Positions 17,437-27,308 are shown, counted from the first letter of the stretch. The stretch is DNA of 64,000 bases from Bacillus sp. ISL-45 (GCF_018613195.1 NZ_JAGGQQ010000011.1:62001-126000), one strand, 5' to 3'. Translations and numbers: made by a program. Notes: generated by a model not told the origin, from the sequence alone.

Positions 17437-17629
17437 TATTGTTTTCAGAATAATCTATTAACAAAGGGGTTCTCTATAATTCTGCTATTGGTGGAAGCAC
17501 CCATTGTTAGGACAAGCATATCAGCCCTTTTAAGGTTAGGATTCTCTGTACGATTGATACAGGGGAATGGGTTGGCATCTGCAAACCATAATACTATTAA
17601 AATGAAAAAATGAAATAGGGGGAGTTTAT

Positions 17630-18478
17630 TTGAAAAAAATCGCCTGGGTTACTGACAGTACAGCCTACCTGGATGAGGAGTTGAAAAATCATCCTGATGT
17701 ATATCAAGTACCGATGACTATTGTATTGGATGATGTTGAGTACCTTGATGGAAAAGATCTGACTGCAGAAGAACTATATAAAAAATTAAAGACCGTGAAA
17801 ACGGCGCCGAAAACCTCGCAGCCGCCTGTTGGTGTCTTTATGGAACTATATGAGAAGCTTGAGAAAGACTATGATCTCGTCTTTTCTGTCCTGATCTCAT
17901 CCAAGCTGAGCGGGACAGTCGCCTCAAGTTTACAGGCTGCCCAAGCCGTCAATATTCCTGTCATAACCTTTGATTCTAAAGTTCTCACATATCCATTAAC
18001 ATCCCAATTGAAAAAAGGAATTGCGTTGGCTGAACAGGGGGCAACAATCGAGGAAATCAAAGAGAAGCTGGAAACCATTCGGGAGTCCAATGAAACCTAT
18101 GTGATGATAGGAAGCCTGGAACAGCTTCACCGAAGCGGCCGTATGTCGGGGATGCAATTCTATCTTGGAAGCATGCTGAATATCAAACCAATCATCAGTA
18201 TTGAAGATGGCGCATTGAATACCAAGGAAAAGGTCCGCAGCGATAAAAAGGCACGCGAGAAAATATTTGATTATTTGACCCAGTCTAACGAGAAATACGG
18301 AATTAAGGAAGTGTACATTCTCTATGGCCTTCATAAGGAGGTTGCTGATGAATGGCAACGAGAGCTGGAGGCAATATTTCCTGAGATCACTTTCCTCAGC
18401 TGTCCGATTGGAGCCGTGATCGGCGTCCATGCAGGTGAACATACAATCGGAATCAGCTGGAATAACGCAGATGCATAA
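17630..18478 (+). CDS. DegV family fatty-acid-binding protein
   Basis: A 282-residue DegV-fold protein. The N-terminal WVTDSTAYL, then KTSQPPVGVFMELYE, then SSKLSGTVASS and LHRSGRMSGMQF match DegV/FakB proteins, which hold a fatty acid for phosphorylation by FakA kinase. TTG 17630 follows GGGGGAG. It is one of two DegV genes here (the other at 38758), as is usual in bacilli. No fakA-like kinase lies in the window. It is bounded by terminators and therefore monocistronic. Confidence 0.88.
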   Translation: MKKIAWVTDSTAYLDEELKNHPDVYQVPMTIVLDDVEYLDGKDLTAEELYKKLKTVKTAPKTSQPPVGVFMELYEKLEKDYDLVFSVLISSKLSGTVASSLQAAQAVNIPVITFDSKVLTYPLTSQLKKGIALAEQGATIEEIKEKLETIRESNETYVMIGSLEQLHRSGRMSGMQFYLGSMLNIKPIISIEDGALNTKEKVRSDKKAREKIFDYLTQSNEKYGIKEVYILYGLHKEVADEWQRELEAIFPEITFLSCPIGAVIGVHAGEHTIGISWNNADA

Positions 18479-18503
18479 GTGCCAAATTGGCACTTTTTTT
18501 TTT
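18478..18503 (+). terminator. Intrinsic terminator of degV gene
   Basis: AGTGCCAA / TTGGCACT followed by ten T. Confidence 0.92.
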
Positions 18504-18544
18504 ACTTAAACAACTACTCCGATGCAATCAAAACAGGGTAGGAA

Positions 18545-18648
18545 GGCTCTATCGGACAAATGGATGGAGGAAATCATGAAAAGTGTCCGATAGGCAGGCT
18601 CTATCTGACAAACATAGGCGGAAACGGGAAGATATCCTATAAATGTTT
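18545..18648. repeat. 52-bp repeat pair with inverted arms TGTCCGATAG / CTATCTGACA
   Basis: GGCTCTATC starts at 18545 and again at 18597, 52 bp apart. TGTCCGATAG faces CTATCTGACA across 7 bases (one mismatch). The copies fade after about 18648. The rest of the 18504-18781 gap shows nothing else recognised. Confidence 0.75.
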
Positions 18649-18781
18649 CTAAAGGTCAACAGGGGACAATAAAAGGACTAACATTCCAACCAAGAAAGAT
18701 TTGTCGAATTCCCAATTAACCCAGCCGCCATAAACCAATTTCTATGGTAAAATGAGTTCGGTAGGAAAGTAGGTGCAGGAT

Positions 18782-19426
18782 ATGAGAGATAAATTAGCAA
18801 TGGCAGTGGAGTTTGTCAAAGCTGAACTTGGCAAGGATTCTTCCGGGCATGATTGGCACCATATTGACAGGGTCAGGAAGAATGCCCGACTTATATGGAG
18901 CAAAGAACAGCAGGGTGACTGGTTCATCATAGAAATGGCCGCCTTGCTCCACGACATTCCAGATGATAAATTGAATGAATCAGAAGAAGCCGGATGGATG
19001 AAACTTGATTCATTTTTACAAAGCATACAATTAGATAGTGAAACCTCATCAAGAATAAAGAGTTGTATTGAAACAGTTTCCTATAAAGGCGGCAGGGTGA
19101 TCGAGCTTAATAGTATTGAAGCGAAGATTGTCCAGGATGCCGACCGCCTTGATGCCCTTGGTGCGATCGGGATTGCAAGGACATTTGCCTTTGGCGGTAA
19201 AAAAGGCCACCCGATCTACGAGCCTGACCTGGATGTCAGGGGGGAAATGACGTTTGAGGAATACAGGAATGGCACCAGTTCTTCGGTCAATCATTTTTAT
19301 GAGAAGCTTTTAAAGCTTAAAGATAAAATGAATACTGTTCATGCGAAACAACTTGCAGAGGAAAGACATAGTTTCATGGAAACTTTCCTTGAACAATTTT
19401 ACAGTGAATGGAATGGTAAGGCATGA
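18782..19426 (+). CDS. ypgQ: HD-domain phosphohydrolase YpgQ
   Basis: A 214-residue HD-superfamily hydrolase. The motifs GHDWHHIDRV (His ligand), ALLHDIPDDK (HD), and VQDADRLDALGAIGIAR (Asp ligand) place it with YpgQ, which hydrolyses nucleoside triphosphates in a metal-dependent way. ATG 18782 is preferred to GTG 18773 because AGGTG lies 6 bases upstream. The ABC-F gene begins two bases after its stop, so the genes are coupled. Confidence 0.9.
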   Translation: MRDKLAMAVEFVKAELGKDSSGHDWHHIDRVRKNARLIWSKEQQGDWFIIEMAALLHDIPDDKLNESEEAGWMKLDSFLQSIQLDSETSSRIKSCIETVSYKGGRVIELNSIEAKIVQDADRLDALGAIGIARTFAFGGKKGHPIYEPDLDVRGEMTFEEYRNGTSSSVNHFYEKLLKLKDKMNTVHAKQLAEERHSFMETFLEQFYSEWNGKA

Positions 19427-19428
19427 AA

Positions 19429-21306
19429 ATGATCACGATTGAAAACGTGACGAAAACATACGGAGAAAAAGAGCTTTTCAATGGGATTTCATTTACGATT
19501 GGCGAGCGTGAAAGAGTAGGCCTGATTGGTGTGAATGGAACAGGCAAGTCTTCTTTACTCCGGATTGTGGCTGGGATCGACCAGCCGGATCTTGGAGATT
19601 TAATCTTTGCAAAAGACTATAAAATCTCATTTTTATCCCAACAGCCTGAAATGGAACATGATAAAACAGTACTTGATCAGGTTTTCAGCGGGGAGGCGCC
19701 AATCCTGAAGCTGATGAGGGACTATGAGATTATTTTATCTGAATTAAGCAGAAAACCTGATGATTCAGGGCTTCAGGAAAGATTTTATGAGTTGCAGCGG
19801 AGAATGGATAGTTCAGATGGCTGGGATGCCAATACTGCCGCAAAATCCATTCTCATGCAGCTTGGGATTTCTGACTTCACCAAAAAAATGGGGGAGCTTT
19901 CAGGTGGGCAGAAGAAGCGTGTCGCACTCGCTCAGGTTTTGATTGAAGCTCCAGACTTGCTGATTCTGGATGAGCCGACAAACCATCTTGATTACGAGAC
20001 GGTAAAATGGCTTGAAGACTATCTTTCCAGATACTCGGGATCGCTTCTGCTCGTCACCCATGATCGCTATTTCCTTGATAGAGTCACGAATAGGATTTTT
20101 GAACTTGACGGAGGGAATCTGTACAGCTATAAAGGCAACTATGCCAGCTTCCTCGAAGCCAAGGCGATCCGCGAGGAAAACGAAGCGGCAACACTTGAAA
20201 AGAAGAAGAACTTGTTTAGACAGGAACTCGAGTGGATCAGGCGCGGAGCAAAGGCGAGGACAACTAAACAGAAGGCCCGCATACAGCGCTTTGACAAACT
20301 GGATGATGAAGTCTCTAATGTTAAGTCCTCCGAGAAACTCGATATCTCTTTAAGTGGCAGCAGGCTGGGCAAACAGGTGCTTGAACTGAAGGATACAACC
20401 AAAAAATATGAAGATAAAGTAATACTCGACAACTTCAATCTGCTTGTGAAACCTGGAGACAGACTGGGAATCATCGGCCGGAACGGGACAGGCAAATCAA
20501 CTTTGCTGAATATACTCGCAGGCAGGATTAAGCTTGATGATGGTGAAATCATTACCGGACAAACCGTAAAGATCGTTTACTATACTCAAGAAAACGAAGA
20601 TTTGGACGAAAATAAGCGGGTAATAGAATACCTGAAAGAGACCGCGGAAATAGTCCATACGACTGACGGCAAGACCATTTCCGCTGCACAAATGCTAGAG
20701 AGATTCCTGTTTCCGCCTTATGCACATGGAACTCCTATCAGAAAGCTTTCCGGTGGCGAAAAACGCAGACTATACCTGTTAAAACTGTTAATGGAAGAAC
20801 CAAATGTCCTGCTCCTTGATGAGCCGACAAATGATTTGGATACACAGACATTAACAGTACTGGAAGATTATCTGGAAGAATTCCCGGGTGTCGTCATTAC
20901 GGTATCCCATGATCGTTATTTCCTTGATAAGGTCGTAGATTTGCTGCTTGTACTGGAAGGAAATGGGCAGACAGATCTGCATTACGGCAACTACTCCGAA
21001 TACCTTGAAAAGAAACCGAAACCAGAAGCAGCTACTTCGGTACCGAAGAAGGAACGAGTAGACCAGACAGAAAAGCCTAAGAAAAAGAAACTATCCTTCA
21101 AAGAGCAAAAAGAATGGGCAGAAATTGAGGATAATATTGCAGGTACAGAAACGCGCCTTGAAGAGGTCCAGGCAGAAATGGCCAATATCGGGAGTGATTT
21201 TGAAAAGGGCCAGGCCCTGGTAAATGAAGAGAAAGAATTGAATGAGCAATTAGAGTATCTAATTGAAAGATGGAGCTATTTATCCGAGCTCGCAGAAAAC
21301 GAATAA
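19429..21306 (+). CDS. yfmR: ABC-F ATPase, YfmR/Uup type
   Basis: A 625-residue cytoplasmic protein with two ABC cassettes and no membrane segment. Walker A motifs are GVNGTGKSS and GRNGTGKST, signatures LSGGQKKR and LSGGEKRR, and Walker B LLILDEPTNHLD and LLLLDEPTNDLD. The linker between cassettes is ABC-F-like. A C-terminal coiled coil (about residues 560-625) is typical of Uup/YfmR. These proteins act at the ribosomal E site, and YfmR helps with stalled translation alongside EF-P. ATG 19429 has AAGG 7 bases upstream; ATG 19423 is possible. Confidence 0.87.
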   Translation: MITIENVTKTYGEKELFNGISFTIGERERVGLIGVNGTGKSSLLRIVAGIDQPDLGDLIFAKDYKISFLSQQPEMEHDKTVLDQVFSGEAPILKLMRDYEIILSELSRKPDDSGLQERFYELQRRMDSSDGWDANTAAKSILMQLGISDFTKKMGELSGGQKKRVALAQVLIEAPDLLILDEPTNHLDYETVKWLEDYLSRYSGSLLLVTHDRYFLDRVTNRIFELDGGNLYSYKGNYASFLEAKAIREENEAATLEKKKNLFRQELEWIRRGAKARTTKQKARIQRFDKLDDEVSNVKSSEKLDISLSGSRLGKQVLELKDTTKKYEDKVILDNFNLLVKPGDRLGIIGRNGTGKSTLLNILAGRIKLDDGEIITGQTVKIVYYTQENEDLDENKRVIEYLKETAEIVHTTDGKTISAAQMLERFLFPPYAHGTPIRKLSGGEKRRLYLLKLLMEEPNVLLLDEPTNDLDTQTLTVLEDYLEEFPGVVITVSHDRYFLDKVVDLLLVLEGNGQTDLHYGNYSEYLEKKPKPEAATSVPKKERVDQTEKPKKKKLSFKEQKEWAEIEDNIAGTETRLEEVQAEMANIGSDFEKGQALVNEEKELNEQLEYLIERWSYLSELAENE

Positions 21307-21336
21307 GGCCCGGGAAACCAGGTCTTATTTTTTCTG
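21301..21336 (+). terminator. Intrinsic terminator of yfmR
   Basis: AATAAGGCC / GGTCTTATT (one G-U pair) followed by six T, overlapping the stop codon. Confidence 0.75.
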
Positions 21337-21368
21337 TCTTAAACTTATATGAAGTCATAGCACCTTCA

Positions 21369-21448
21369 GACAGGTTCAGCGGGAAAAGAGGAAAAGCTGT
21401 CACAAGTCCGGACAGGTTCAGAAAAAAAAGGTGAAGCTGTCTGAACCA
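21369..21448. repeat. Short repeats GACAGGTTCA / AGCTGTCTGAACC
   Basis: GACAGGTTCA occurs at 21369 and 21411 (42 bp apart), and AGCTGTC and AGCTGTCTGAACC read as their inverted partners. It resembles the 52-bp arrays in style but not in period. Confidence 0.55.
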
Positions 21449-21521
21449 AGGACGGCTTAGGTCAGAAGGGCTCCGAAATGCTATCTATCCTTCATTATGT
21501 TAAAATGGCTTCATCCTGAAG

Positions 21522-21694
21522 GATGTTGTCGCATTGATTGTTGCTTTTCGTACATGTTCTAAAACACATTAAAAAGGTGTCGGGGCTCTTTTCGAGAAGA
21601 TTTCTGGATGAAGATTGCTTTAGTTCTCGTAAAAACCCAGGTGCCGGTTTTTACTTTTGGTTAAGAAAGCAACAAAGTTTGCGAAAAGAGCCTT
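21522..21694. mobile_element. MITE-like element, copy B
   Basis: About 173 bp, same orientation and subfamily as copy A: TTGTTGCT, TCGTACATGTTCTAA, CGGTTTTTACTTTTG and GCAACAAAGTTT are shared, and it ends GCGAAAAGAGCC. It lies between yfmR and ypgR, 27 bases before the ypgR start. Confidence 0.75.
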
Positions 21695-21720
21695 CCTGAA
21701 AAATATAAAGGGGTGGGAAT

Positions 21721-22851
21721 GTGAAAATTGTATCAATAGAACCAACGCCGAGCCCGAATACGATGAAGATCAATCTGGATGAAGAACTTCCTATGGGCAA
21801 GAGCACTAACTATAAAAAGGATTCAGCGGCCGGGGCACCGGAAGTCGTATTGAACATATTGGATATTGAAGGGGTAAAAGGGGTTTATCATGTTGCAGAT
21901 TTCCTGGCAGTCGAAAGAAATGCCAAGTATGACTGGAAGGTAATTCTTCCTGAGGTCAGGAAAGCGTTCGGAGAAGATGCAGAGGAATCAGGGGACGATG
22001 AACCTGAAATCAATGAGCATTTTGGGGAAGTAAAAGTCCTTGTGCAAGTATATAAGGGGATTCCCATGCAGGTAAAGCTTACTGACGGCACTGAAGAGAA
22101 GCGGTATGGACTGCCAGAAACTTTCGTGAAAAAAGTAGGGGAGGTACAATCTCCGGAGGATAACGTTGTCATGGTCCGCAGGTGGAAAGAACTCGGAGTA
22201 CGGTACGGAGAATTCGATCAGGTAGGAAATGATGTTGTGGAAGAGCTTTTAGCGGCATATCCTCCTGAGAGGCTGGAGGAGCTTGTAAAGCTGGCTAAAA
22301 ATCCCGGTCAGGAAGCTCAGTTAAGAGCGGCAAAGAAAAAAATCAGGATAACAGAAGCGGATTTGGAAAATCAGGATTGGCGGATAAGATACCAGCTTCT
22401 TGAGCAAATGGAAGATCCGACAATAGACGATCTGCCGGTGCTTGAAAAAGCTTTACAGGATGATAAAGCATCCATACGCCGGTTGGCCACCGTATACTTA
22501 GGAATGATTGAGGACAAAAAGGTGCTGCCTTTGCTGTACAAAGCCTTAAACGACAAAACCGTTACCGTTCGCAGGACAGCGGGTGACTGCTTATCAGACC
22601 TTGGTTTCCCGGAAGCGATGGACGAAATGATGGAAGCACTCAAGGACCCAAGTAAGCTTGTCCGCTGGCGAGCAGCGATGTTCCTTTATGAAGTTGGAAA
22701 TGAAAGCGCATTGCCATCTTTAAAAGGTGCTGAAGATGACCCGGAATTTGAAGTAAGCATGCAGGTGAAACTGGCAATTGCCCGTATCGAGCTTGGCGAG
22801 GAAGCAAAAGGCTCAGTCTGGAAACAGATGACGGAAGCCAGGAAACAATAA
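21721..22851 (+). CDS. ypgR: YpgR: Nfu N-domain/HEAT-repeat protein (CvfC family)
   Basis: A 376-residue protein. Residues about 1-85 are a scaffold NfuA/NifU N-domain (IEPTPSPNTMKI), the middle is a charged linker, and about 205-370 are HEAT-like repeats (RRLATVYLGMIEDKKVLPLLYKAL...VRRTAGDCLSDLGFPEA). It belongs to the conserved virulence factor C family named from Staphylococcus; the molecular role is unknown and iron-sulfur work is only a guess from the N-domain. GTG 21721 follows AAAGGGGTGGG. A terminator closes the gene. Confidence 0.9.
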   Translation: MKIVSIEPTPSPNTMKINLDEELPMGKSTNYKKDSAAGAPEVVLNILDIEGVKGVYHVADFLAVERNAKYDWKVILPEVRKAFGEDAEESGDDEPEINEHFGEVKVLVQVYKGIPMQVKLTDGTEEKRYGLPETFVKKVGEVQSPEDNVVMVRRWKELGVRYGEFDQVGNDVVEELLAAYPPERLEELVKLAKNPGQEAQLRAAKKKIRITEADLENQDWRIRYQLLEQMEDPTIDDLPVLEKALQDDKASIRRLATVYLGMIEDKKVLPLLYKALNDKTVTVRRTAGDCLSDLGFPEAMDEMMEALKDPSKLVRWRAAMFLYEVGNESALPSLKGAEDDPEFEVSMQVKLAIARIELGEEAKGSVWKQMTEARKQ

Positions 22852-22861
22852 AAGATTATCA

Positions 22862-22904
22862 AGACACCCAGGATGTTCATCTTTACGTCCGGGGTGTCTT
22901 TTTT
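22862..22904 (+). terminator. Intrinsic terminator of ypgR
   Basis: AGACACCC / GGGTGTCT outer stem with inner pairing, then six T. Confidence 0.85.
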
Positions 22905-23044
22905 CTATGGAAAAATGAATTTCACTCTGTAATGAGAAAATGTATCCGCTTACTTATTTTTAATAATTAAAATATTTAGATTATTATTGCAAATGTTCCG
23001 AAAAAGCGGTATCGTAGTGAATAAAAAATTGGGAGGGACATACT

Positions 23045-24757
23045 TTGAAAAAAGATTTAAGAATAAAGAGCCATGTGTTTAGTGATGATGCCAGAAAGGC
23101 GCCGAACAGGGCTATGCTTCGGGCGGTAGGATTCGGTGACGAGGATTTCAAGAAGCCGATGATCGGAATAGCGAGTACCTGGAGCGAGGTTACTCCTTGT
23201 AATATACATATTGATAAGCTGGCTGTGAAAGCAAAAGAGGGTGCAAGGGCGGCAGGTGGGGCGCCGCTGATTTTCAACACGATCACTGTATCAGATGGAA
23301 TTTCAATGGGGACAGACGGCATGCGCTATTCGCTCCCAAGTCGTGACTTAATTGCTGACTCGATCGAAACAGTGGTCCAGGGAGAGAGCCTGGATGGTTT
23401 CGTCGCAATAGGCGGCTGTGATAAAAATATGCCTGGCTGCATGATGGCTATTGCCAGAATGGACCTTCCTTCTGTTTTTGTTTATGGAGGCACGATCAAG
23501 CCAGGCAAGCTTGATGATCGGGACATTGACATAGTGTCTGCATTCGAAGGTGTTGGCCAATATAACAAGGGTGCGATCGGTGATGAACAACTTCATAAGA
23601 TTGAATGTCAAGCTTGCCCGGGATCGGGTTCATGTGGAGGGATGTACACAGCGAATACAATGGCCAGCGCAATCGAGGCCCTTGGGATGAGCCTGCCGGG
23701 AAGTTCATCACATCCGGCGGAAACGGATGAAAAGCGTGAAGATTGCTATAAAGCAGGAGAAGTAGTCTATCAGATGCTGGAGCAGGATATTCGCCCAAGA
23801 CAGATACTAACGAAGGAAGCCTTTGAGAATGCTATTACAGTCGTAATGGCTCTCGGGGGATCTACAAATGCCGTTCTTCATTTAATGGCAATAGCACATG
23901 CTGCTGAAGTCGACCTTACGCTGGATGATTTCAACAGGATCCAGGCAAGAGTCCCCCATCTTGCTGACTTAAAGCCAAGCGGCAAATATGTCATGCAGGA
24001 CCTTTTTGAAGCTGGCGGGGTTTCGGCAGTCATGAAACTCCTCTTAAAAGAAGGGATGCTGCACGGTGATTGCCTCACAGTTACGGGAAAAACACTTGAA
24101 GAGAATCTTAAGGATTTTCCAGACTTAAAACCTGGCCAAAAAGTTATCCGGCCTGCAGCTCAGCCATTTAGAAAGGACGGCCCACTCGTTGTTTTAAAAG
24201 GAAATCTTGCACCAGACGGCGCAGTAGCGAAAGTATCCGGCTTGAAGGTGAAGGCCATGACGGGTCCGGCCAAGGTTTTTGATGATGAGGAGTCTGCATC
24301 CAAAGCCGTGATGTCTGATCAAATTGTCGCTGGAGACGTATTGGTCATCCGTTATGAGGGACCAAAAGGAGGCCCGGGCATGCCTGAGATGCTGAGCTTA
24401 TCAGCGATACTTGTAGGAAAAGGCCTTGGAGAAAGTGTTGCATTGCTGACAGATGGAAGATTCTCGGGAGGAAGTCATGGACTGGTCATTGGCCATATTG
24501 CCCCTGAAGCACAGGTTGGCGGTCCGATTGCATTGATAAAAGATGGGGACATGATAACTGTTGATAGTGAACAAAGGCTGATCTCAGTTGCGTTGAACGA
24601 GGAAGAGCTGGCTGCCCGCAGGCAAACCTGGACACCGCCATCACTTCCTTCCAGAGGGGCACTTGCTAAATACGCCAGACTTGTATCTTGTTCCTCCAAA
24701 GGAGCTGTAACGGATCATTTTGAAGGAAAGACAGCTCAAGAGCCCGTACATTCCTAG
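23045..24757 (+). CDS. ilvD: Dihydroxy-acid dehydratase
   Basis: A 570-residue IlvD that removes water from dihydroxy acids in valine, isoleucine and leucine synthesis. Fe-S cluster cysteines are seen in [10 protein letters not shown] and in [19 protein letters not shown] 23045 follows GGGAGGGAC. As in B. subtilis it stands away from the main ilv-leu cluster and next to the bacilliredoxin gene. The upstream 140 bases show no T-box, and only a weak CodY-like match. Confidence 0.97.
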   Translation: MKKDLRIKSHVFSDDARKAPNRAMLRAVGFGDEDFKKPMIGIASTWSEVTPCNIHIDKLAVKAKEGARAAGGAPLIFNTITVSDGISMGTDGMRYSLPSRDLIADSIETVVQGESLDGFVAIGGCDKNMPGCMMAIARMDLPSVFVYGGTIKPGKLDDRDIDIVSAFEGVGQYNKGAIGDEQLHKIECQACPGSGSCGGMYTANTMASAIEALGMSLPGSSSHPAETDEKREDCYKAGEVVYQMLEQDIRPRQILTKEAFENAITVVMALGGSTNAVLHLMAIAHAAEVDLTLDDFNRIQARVPHLADLKPSGKYVMQDLFEAGGVSAVMKLLLKEGMLHGDCLTVTGKTLEENLKDFPDLKPGQKVIRPAAQPFRKDGPLVVLKGNLAPDGAVAKVSGLKVKAMTGPAKVFDDEESASKAVMSDQIVAGDVLVIRYEGPKGGPGMPEMLSLSAILVGKGLGESVALLTDGRFSGGSHGLVIGHIAPEAQVGGPIALIKDGDMITVDSEQRLISVALNEEELAARRQTWTPPSLPSRGALAKYARLVSCSSKGAVTDHFEGKTAQEPVHS

Positions 24758-24839
24758 TGTGAGACGTTCTTTTATTGCGTTTGGTATAAATAATATAGTA
24801 TGCTAACACTGCAAACTATCGTTTGGGAGGGATTTATTT

Positions 24840-25274
24840 ATGTCAATGGCATATGAAGAATATATGAGACAAATGGTAAAGCCGATGCGTGAAGAATTGA
24901 CACGTGCGGATTTCAAAGAACTGCTTACCGCGGCTGAAGTCGAAGAATTCATGGAAAATGCAGAGGGAACAACACTTGTCGTAGTCAACTCTGTCTGTGG
25001 CTGTGCTGCCGGCCTGGCTCGTCCGTCAGCAACTCAAGCAATCTTGCGAAGCGGGAAGAAACCTGATCATCTTGTGACTGTTTTTGCTGGCCAGGACAAA
25101 GAAGCAACTGCCAAAATGCGTGAGTACTTCACAGGTCTTGAGCCATCTTCACCATCAATGGCATTGTTAAAAGGAAAAGAAGTTGTTCACTTCATTCCTC
25201 GCCATGATATCGAAGGTCAGCCGATGGAAGCAATCATGGATAACTTAACTTCTGCTTTTGATGCCCATTGCTAG
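24840..25274 (+). CDS. brxA: Bacilliredoxin BrxA (YphP)
   Basis: A 144-residue DUF1094 protein with the CGC active site at Cys53-Gly-Cys55 (VNSVCGCAAGLARP), matching YphP/BrxA numbering. Bacilliredoxins remove bacillithiol from S-bacillithiolated proteins after oxidative stress. ATG 24840 follows GGGAGGG. It lies directly after ilvD as in B. subtilis, but with about 80 bases and a possible promoter between. A terminator at 25344-25370 follows. Confidence 0.95.
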   Translation: MSMAYEEYMRQMVKPMREELTRADFKELLTAAEVEEFMENAEGTTLVVVNSVCGCAAGLARPSATQAILRSGKKPDHLVTVFAGQDKEATAKMREYFTGLEPSSPSMALLKGKEVVHFIPRHDIEGQPMEAIMDNLTSAFDAHC

Positions 25275-25343
25275 GATGTGTTTATTTTCAAAAGCAGGAC
25301 AATATTAAGTGAGCATACCAAACTGTATTGCTTAAAGTATTCG

Positions 25344-25370
25344 AAAAGGATGTCTATTGACGTCCTTTTT
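25344..25370 (+). terminator. Intrinsic terminator of brxA
   Basis: AAAAGGATGT / ACGTCCTTTT (one G-U pair), ending in five T. Confidence 0.75.
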
Positions 25371-25405
25371 GTTTGTATGCAGATAGGTGTCAGGGGGTTT
25401 AGGGC

Positions 25406-26182
25406 ATGTTTGTGACAACAGCAGGCAGGACAAATGAGAGTATGACCGCAAAAGCTAGAGCCATAGCCCTGGAGCTTAATGTGGATTTCATACCCAGGAA
25501 AAAAAGGTCAGTGTCAGGTATCCAGGAAATCGTGAAGGATGATTGCCTGGTAGTTGGCAAAGACCGTCTTGAACTTTTCCCGCTGGGAGCTGAGGAGCCT
25601 TTCTTTTTCCATCCGAATTCCGCTATGTTCCGAATCAAACGGTTAATGAAAGGGGAAAATGATCCTCTCATAGATGCAGCAAAACTGCAGGAAGGGATGA
25701 GTTTTCTTGATTGTTCGCTCGGTCTGGCTTCAGATAGTATCGTTGCGAGCTTTGTGGTAGGTGAGTCAGGATCTGTCACAGGTATTGAAGCAAGACAAGA
25801 GCTCGCATATTTGGTTAAAACTGGACTCAAAGCATGGGATTCAGGATATGAAGCCATCAATAAGTCAATGGCCAAAATAACAGTCATGCAAGATTATTCA
25901 CTGGAGTTCCTCAAGTTGCAGGGAGATAAAAGCGTAGATTGTGTATATTTTGACCCAATGTTCGATGAATCGATATTAGAGTCAGATGGAATCAGGGGCC
26001 TGACTCACTTCGCTATATATGATGGACTTACACAAGAAGTTATTGATCATGCGAAACGTGTTGCCAGGAAACGAGTAGTTCTGAAAGACCATTTCCGAAG
26101 CGGGCGATTTGATGAGTATGGCTTTAATGTATACAGAAGAAAAACAGCAAAATTCCATTTCGGAGCCATAGAAAAAGAATGA
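25406..26182 (+). CDS. ypiP: SAM-dependent methyltransferase-like protein YpiP
   Basis: A 258-residue YpiP homologue. Motif I-like SFLDCSLGLASDSIVASFVVG and the acidic loop VTGIEARQEL indicate a Rossmann methyltransferase; VYFDPMFDE resembles the catalytic DPPY-type motif of nucleic-acid or RsmJ-like enzymes. The target is unknown. The N-terminal part (VTTAGRTNESMTAKARAIA) is typical of this family. ATG 25406 follows a weak AGGGGGTTTAGGGC site. A terminator overlaps the stop. Confidence 0.88.
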   Translation: MFVTTAGRTNESMTAKARAIALELNVDFIPRKKRSVSGIQEIVKDDCLVVGKDRLELFPLGAEEPFFFHPNSAMFRIKRLMKGENDPLIDAAKLQEGMSFLDCSLGLASDSIVASFVVGESGSVTGIEARQELAYLVKTGLKAWDSGYEAINKSMAKITVMQDYSLEFLKLQGDKSVDCVYFDPMFDESILESDGIRGLTHFAIYDGLTQEVIDHAKRVARKRVVLKDHFRSGRFDEYGFNVYRRKTAKFHFGAIEKE

Positions 26183-26205
26183 GGAATCACCTCATTCTTT
26201 TTGTA
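26179..26205 (+). terminator. Intrinsic terminator of ypiP
   Basis: GAATGAGG / CCTCATTC with a 5-base loop and five T. Confidence 0.9.
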
Positions 26206-26304
26206 TGTAACGAATTCTTCCACCCATTATTGAAACAATGAGAAGCCAATATCTCTCCGTGCCAAAAAATAATGCCTTACCGTCCACCGCATTTCAATTA
26301 CGAC

Positions 26305-26382
26305 TTAATCCGCAATTGCCAAATAGACAAAATAAGCAAGCATCAAAAAGCTGGCTGCTACGACGATCCATGTCATCTCCAT
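26305..26382 (-). CDS. 25-residue single-span membrane peptide
   Basis: ATG 26382 has a near-ideal GGGAGGT ribosome-binding site (complement of 26390-26396) at 7 bases. The product has 25 residues: a short MEMTW start, a continuous hydrophobic stretch, and AIAD at the end. This is the size and shape of small regulatory or accessory membrane subunits (KdpF- or CydS-like), but it matches none that I can name. No other gene was found in the 26183-26612 gap. Confidence 0.65.
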   Translation of the reverse strand: MEMTWIVVAASFLMLAYFVYLAIAD

Positions 26383-26612
26383 ATTATTGACCTCCCTTTT
26401 TCACTATCAGTAATGAAGCATCTACTATTTCCTTATTACCATTTTTGAAAAATCTGAAACCCTTTGCCCAATTTTACGTATAAACAAGTTATAATATTCT
26501 TAAGCGAATTTTATATATTATCACCAATTCAGGTGAATTCTACGCATAATTTTTTTAGACAAATGCTATTTAAAGCTTAATTATTTCTTATTTACATAAG
26601 GATGTGATCCAC

Positions 26613-27194
26613 ATGCCCGCATGGCTGCTTAAATCGCTCGTTGTCATGATTTCCATTGTCACTTTTGGGATGGTGTCTCCTGCCCAGGTGAATGGGTTCC
26701 TGACAACTACAGCTGAAAGATCAGAAAAGTCAACCTCTGCCGAAACAAGTTTCATTGATTCACTTGATGTACCCGAAGATGAGGAAGCGGAGAGGGACCT
26801 GTTCATTGACAGAGCAATGAGAGAAGCCGAACAACAATCTTTCCAGAAATTCGGAACAAAAATTGGTCCTGTAATTGAAGATGAATTCAGGCAAAGTATT
26901 TTGCCAAACATTGAAATGGCGATTGAAACGGTAGCTTTCCAGTATCCTGGTGAAAAGCTGAATTCTCTCCGTATCACAGAAATGCCTGGCGGCGGTGAGT
27001 CGGAGAAGATATTCCATATCACCGGAGACAATGGCAAGGACATTATCCGTTTCCACGTAAGGAGAGACCAGCCGCCGAAGGATGGTTTCTGGTTTAACTT
27101 CCATTACCATACTTATCATGATGATTTCCAGACCCATTATGAGCTTGGAAAAATATTTTGGGCGAAGAATACTCCACCTAAGTGGAAAAGCTGA
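26613..27194 (+). CDS. ypjP: YpjP-like conserved protein
   Basis: A 193-residue protein. Residues 1-22 (MPAWLLKSLVVMISIVTFG) form a signal peptide or N-terminal anchor, so the rest is probably outside the membrane. A charged middle precedes a conserved C-terminal part with FWFNFHYHTYHDDFQTHYELG, rich in aromatics and histidines. It matches B. subtilis YpjP in size and place (between ypiP and thyA); function unknown. ATG 26613 is preferred to GTG 26604 because AAGGA (26598-26602) lies 10 bases upstream. Confidence 0.85.
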   Translation: MPAWLLKSLVVMISIVTFGMVSPAQVNGFLTTTAERSEKSTSAETSFIDSLDVPEDEEAERDLFIDRAMREAEQQSFQKFGTKIGPVIEDEFRQSILPNIEMAIETVAFQYPGEKLNSLRITEMPGGGESEKIFHITGDNGKDIIRFHVRRDQPPKDGFWFNFHYHTYHDDFQTHYELGKIFWAKNTPPKWKS

Positions 27195-27308
27195 AGATAA
27201 GAATCGAAGGATTCCAAAAGCTGTGCTGATCAATAAAAATGTGAGAATCTCATTTATTTTGGCTGATTTAGGACTTAAATAAAGAAAAACGAAATAAGTT
27301 TTTATAGA

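Noticed and set aside
22905-23044. CodY box before ilvD
   Set aside because: The best 15-mer (AATATTTAGATTATT) differs from consensus at four positions, too weak to list.
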